This document shows positions 6,286 to 8,047 of a DNA stretch of 8,047 nt, in pieces. The number at the start of each line of letters is the position of its first letter. Within the stretch, counting starts at the first letter, position 1. The translations under genes and the position numbers were made by a program. The notes under the pieces were generated by a model, which worked only from the letters and a program-made list of their open reading frames with translations, was not told where the DNA came from and did no database searches. The stretch is taken from NCBI GenBank assembly GCA_034437715.1, contig DAOTTR010000546.1, positions 1 through 8,047 on the forward strand, read 5' to 3'. Source of the DNA: JAHBVH01 sp034437715. Lineage in GTDB: Bacteria > Chloroflexota > Anaerolineae > Caldilineales > Caldilineaceae.

Positions 6286-6327
6286 ACGGCCACCTTTTTT
6301 TGATCTGTAATCCACATCGACTTATCG

Positions 6328-6362
6328 TAGAGCGTTAGGGTCTGCGAGACCCTAATGCTCTA
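6328..6362. repeat. Hairpin repeat, 16-bp stem with GCG loop
   Basis: The arm TAGAGCGTTAGGGTCT (6328-6343) pairs with AGACCCTAATGCTCTA (6347-6362) over 16 bp with one G-U wobble and a 3-nt loop. It follows the restored NUDIX stop at 6310 and precedes the second RraA gene. No T-run follows on the plus strand, so a standard intrinsic terminator is unlikely. It could be a dispersed REP-like element that stabilises the upstream mRNA 3' end or weakens read-through. The next bases, 6363-6405, are AT-rich and could hold a weak promoter, but no convincing box pair was found. Confidence 0.75.
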
Positions 6363-6405
6363 GCCAATTATATCGCGCTTATATAGCTAGAAATGTATAG
6401 AAATC

Positions 6406-7131
6406 ATGACTCAACTCAATCGTCCCGTTACCCTGACGCCAGAAGCGTTCGATAAATTGCACACCGTTTCGACGGCGACGCTCACCTCACAACTCAATAA
6501 ACGTGGCTTTCGCAATACCTTCTTGCTCGGTGTCTATCCGCTGCGCCCCGATCTGCGACTGGTGGGCTACGCCTTCACGTTGCGCTATGTGCCCATGCGC
6601 GAGGATCTGGTTGACGAGCTTTATGACAATAGCAAAAATGTGCAGCGCATTGCTGTGGAAAGCGTCGAGCCGGATGACGTGCTGGTGATCGACGCGCGCG
6701 GCGATGTGCGCGCCGCCACACTGGGCAACATCCTTGCCACACGCTTGATTGCACGCGGCGCGCGCGGGCTAGTAACCGATGGCGCGCTGCGCGATACGCC
6801 GGGCTATCGCGAATTGAATTTTCCCGCCTATGTGCAGGGTGCCCATGCTGCCACTTCCTTTACCATCCATCATCCGCTGGAAACCAATGTGCCGATTGGG
6901 TGCGGAGGTGTGTTGGTGATGCCCGGCGACGTGATCGTAGGCGACGGCGAAGGGGTGGTCGCAATTCCCGCCAAGCTGGCCGAGGAGATCGCGCATGATG
7001 CCTACGAACAAGAGCGGCTGGAAGAGTTTATTCAGCAGAAGATTGCCGGCGGCGCGAGTATCGTGGGCGTCTATCCGCCCGATGACGCGACCAAGGCCGA
7101 GTTTGTCGCATGGCGCGCAAAGCAGCAGTAA
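6406..7131 (+). CDS. RraA-family aldolase-like protein, second paralog
   Basis: This 241-residue protein has the RraA-like fold of class II pyruvate aldolases and is often annotated as a dimethylmenaquinone methyltransferase or RraA-like protein. It shows VEPDDVLVID (87-96), GNILAT (107-112), DGALRD ending at R129-D130, PGDVIVGDGEGVVAIP (173-188) and a YPPDDATKAEFVAW C-terminal segment (223-236) typical of the aldolase branch. The D-X20-R-D motif reads N108-X20-R129-D130, with Asn where aldolases have Asp and many relatives have Glu. The PGD...GDGEGV loop is canonical here, unlike in the first paralog. The start codon has no clear ribosome site (weak AGAAA nearby). It follows the hairpin repeat and is probably read through from the dehydratase operon. 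A role in cleaving or decarboxylating a keto acid from the dehydratase pathway is inferred. The substitution leaves its activity uncertain. Confidence 0.85.
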   Translation: MTQLNRPVTLTPEAFDKLHTVSTATLTSQLNKRGFRNTFLLGVYPLRPDLRLVGYAFTLRYVPMREDLVDELYDNSKNVQRIAVESVEPDDVLVIDARGDVRAATLGNILATRLIARGARGLVTDGALRDTPGYRELNFPAYVQGAHAATSFTIHHPLETNVPIGCGGVLVMPGDVIVGDGEGVVAIPAKLAEEIAHDAYEQERLEEFIQQKIAGGASIVGVYPPDDATKAEFVAWRAKQQ

Positions 7132-7144
7132 AGGGTACGCTACA

Positions 7145-7175
7145 CCTGCCCACGCGCTTATCCGCGCTTGGCAGG
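7145..7175 (+). terminator. Weak bulged stem-loop after the second RraA gene
   Basis: CCTGCC (7145-7150) pairs with GGCAGG (7170-7175), and CGCG (7153-7156) pairs with CGCG (7163-7166), with an asymmetric internal bulge. No T-run follows. It may partly end or stabilise the upstream transcript. Its right arm overlaps the -35 box of a candidate promoter. Confidence 0.3.
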
Positions 7176-7196
7176 ACTGCTTATCACTGGTACACT
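7168..7196 (+). promoter_or_regulatory. Candidate sigma70-like promoter for the FAH-fold gene
   Basis: TTGGCA (7168-7173, 5 of 6 consensus) and TACACT (7191-7196, 4 of 6) are separated by 17 nt. Transcription would start near 7203, giving a leader of about 90 nt to the ATG at 7293. The -10 sequence TACACTA is the same as in the dehydratase promoter, but the full operator motif is absent here. Confidence 0.4.
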
Positions 7197-7292
7197 AGCA
7201 GCAGTTTCGGATCTGTTCATTGCTGGGCTTGCCTTTGACCCCACCCTATTATTCAGGTGCAAGTCCTAACCATCAGTCATCAGGAGGAACGT

Positions 7293-8047
7293 ATGCATCT
7301 CACCTGCCACCAAACTGCCAGCGGCTCGCGTTGGGCGTTGGATGGTCAATTCCTGCCCCAAGGTCTCACCCTGTCCGCACTCCTTGCCTTGCCACAGCCT
7401 GCCATGCTGACCTTGCTGGGCGCGCTATCGTCGGGCGAATCAGTTGCCGACGCACCCCTGCTGCCACCGATTGAAGCCAGCCAGGAAGTGTGGGGCAGCG
7501 GCGTTACCTATCTACGCAGCCGCGATGCGCGCAAAGCTGAATCGACTGTCGCTGATGTCTATCAGAAAGTTTACGACGCCGAACGCCCCGAAATTTTCTT
7601 TAAGCAGATTGGTTGGCGCACGGTAGGCAGTGGTCAGCCGGTGCGCATTCGCCAGGATTCTAAGTGGAATGTGCCTGAACCAGAATTGGTCTTGGTGATC
7701 AATGCGGGTGGTGAAATTGTTGGCTACACGGTGGGCAATGATATGTCCTCGCGCGACATTGAAGGGGCGAATCCACTTTATCTGCCCCAGGCCAAAACCT
7801 ACACCGGTTCCTGTGCGGTTGGTCCTGGTATTCAACTGGCGGCGGCAGACGAACTTATCAATTTGACGATCAAGCTGCAAATTGAGCGCGCTGGCGCAAC
7901 GGTTTTCGAGGGCGAGACGAGCACCAGCAACATGAAGCGCACCTTCCCCGATCTGGCAATGTATCTCGTGCGCGAGATCGAATTTCCTGCCGGTGTGCTG
8001 TTGATGACCGGCACGGGCATCGTCCCCGGCGATGAGTTTACCTTGCA
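7293..8047 (+). CDS. FAH-fold enzyme, KdaD-like keto-deoxy acid dehydratase (partial, 3' end missing)
   Basis: The open frame runs off the window after 251 residues. It belongs to the fumarylacetoacetate hydrolase fold family and resembles 2-keto-3-deoxy-D-arabinonate dehydratase, which forms 2-oxoglutarate semialdehyde in oxidative pentose and sugar-acid pathways. Features are WGSGVTYLRSRDARKAES (67-84), YDAERPEIFFK (94-104), KWNVPEPE (124-131), GNDMSSRDIEG (148-158) and NPLYLPQAK (160-168). Predicted metal ligands are E129, E131 and D150, with K168. Their spacing (2, 19, 18) equals that of E143, E145, D164 and K182 in the Sulfolobus KdaD as I recall. MTGTGIVPG (238-246) is the usual late family motif. 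AGGAGG at 7282-7287, 5 nt before the ATG, is the best ribosome site in the window. It is cytoplasmic. Its place after a glucarate dehydratase and RraA gene supports sugar-acid catabolism. Other FAH-family hydrolase or decarboxylase activities remain possible. Confidence 0.85.
   Translation, partial: MHLTCHQTASGSRWALDGQFLPQGLTLSALLALPQPAMLTLLGALSSGESVADAPLLPPIEASQEVWGSGVTYLRSRDARKAESTVADVYQKVYDAERPEIFFKQIGWRTVGSGQPVRIRQDSKWNVPEPELVLVINAGGEIVGYTVGNDMSSRDIEGANPLYLPQAKTYTGSCAVGPGIQLAAADELINLTIKLQIERAGATVFEGETSTSNMKRTFPDLAMYLVREIEFPAGVLLMTGTGIVPGDEFTL

Noticed and set aside
1..8047. CRISPR array, tRNA, rRNA or transposase gene
   Set aside because: No regularly spaced repeats, cloverleaf or conserved rRNA segments were seen, and no transposase-like reading frame was found.

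Overview
The window reads as part of a sugar-acid catabolism and uptake locus from a free-living bacterium. Moderate GC, CUT1-type sugar permeases, a glucarate dehydratase, RraA-type aldolases, a KdaD-like FAH-fold enzyme, a planctomycete/Chloroflexi-style PhyH oxygenase and abundant hairpin repeats between genes suggest a Chloroflexota (Caldilinea/Anaerolineae-like) genome. This is inferred from gene content and style; no rRNA or taxonomic marker is present.

Layout. 1-152: non-coding, with a REP-like hairpin repeat. 153-971 (+): RraA-family aldolase with an intact D-X20-R-D motif. 972-1170: spacer with a stem-loop and T-run. 1171-3096 (+): one 641-residue polypeptide carrying both MalF-like and MalG-like permease halves. 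3097-3235: convergent spacer filled by nested inverted repeats. 3236-3973 (-): PhyH-family Fe(II)/2-oxoglutarate enzyme with an HXG instead of HXD/E metal motif. 3974-4363: divergent regulatory region with a sigma70-like promoter and two inverted copies of CACAGTG-N8-AGTGT. 4364-5662 (+): glucarate dehydratase. 5668-6285 (+): NUDIX hydrolase whose C-terminus is frameshifted by an exact 10-bp tandem duplication. 6328-6362: hairpin repeat. 6406-7131 (+): second RraA paralog, with N in place of the motif Asp. 7293 to the window end (+): partial FAH-fold enzyme resembling 2-keto-3-deoxy-D-arabinonate dehydratase.

How the genes may work together (inference). The permease imports a sugar or sugar acid. 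The enolase-superfamily dehydratase converts an aldarate such as D-glucarate to a keto-deoxy acid. RraA-type class II pyruvate aldolases could cleave that product, and the FAH-fold enzyme could dehydrate a related keto-deoxy acid. The usual next enzymes (GarL aldolase or KdgD decarboxylating dehydratase), the binding protein, the ATPase and a transcriptional regulator are all absent from the window. The dehydratase, NUDIX, RraA and FAH genes run in the same direction, probably from the promoter at 4191-4219, with a possible extra promoter before the FAH gene.

The items most worth a second look are the HXG PhyH enzyme, the paired operators, the NUDIX frameshift, the fused permease with its hydrophobic linker, and the structured repeats between genes.
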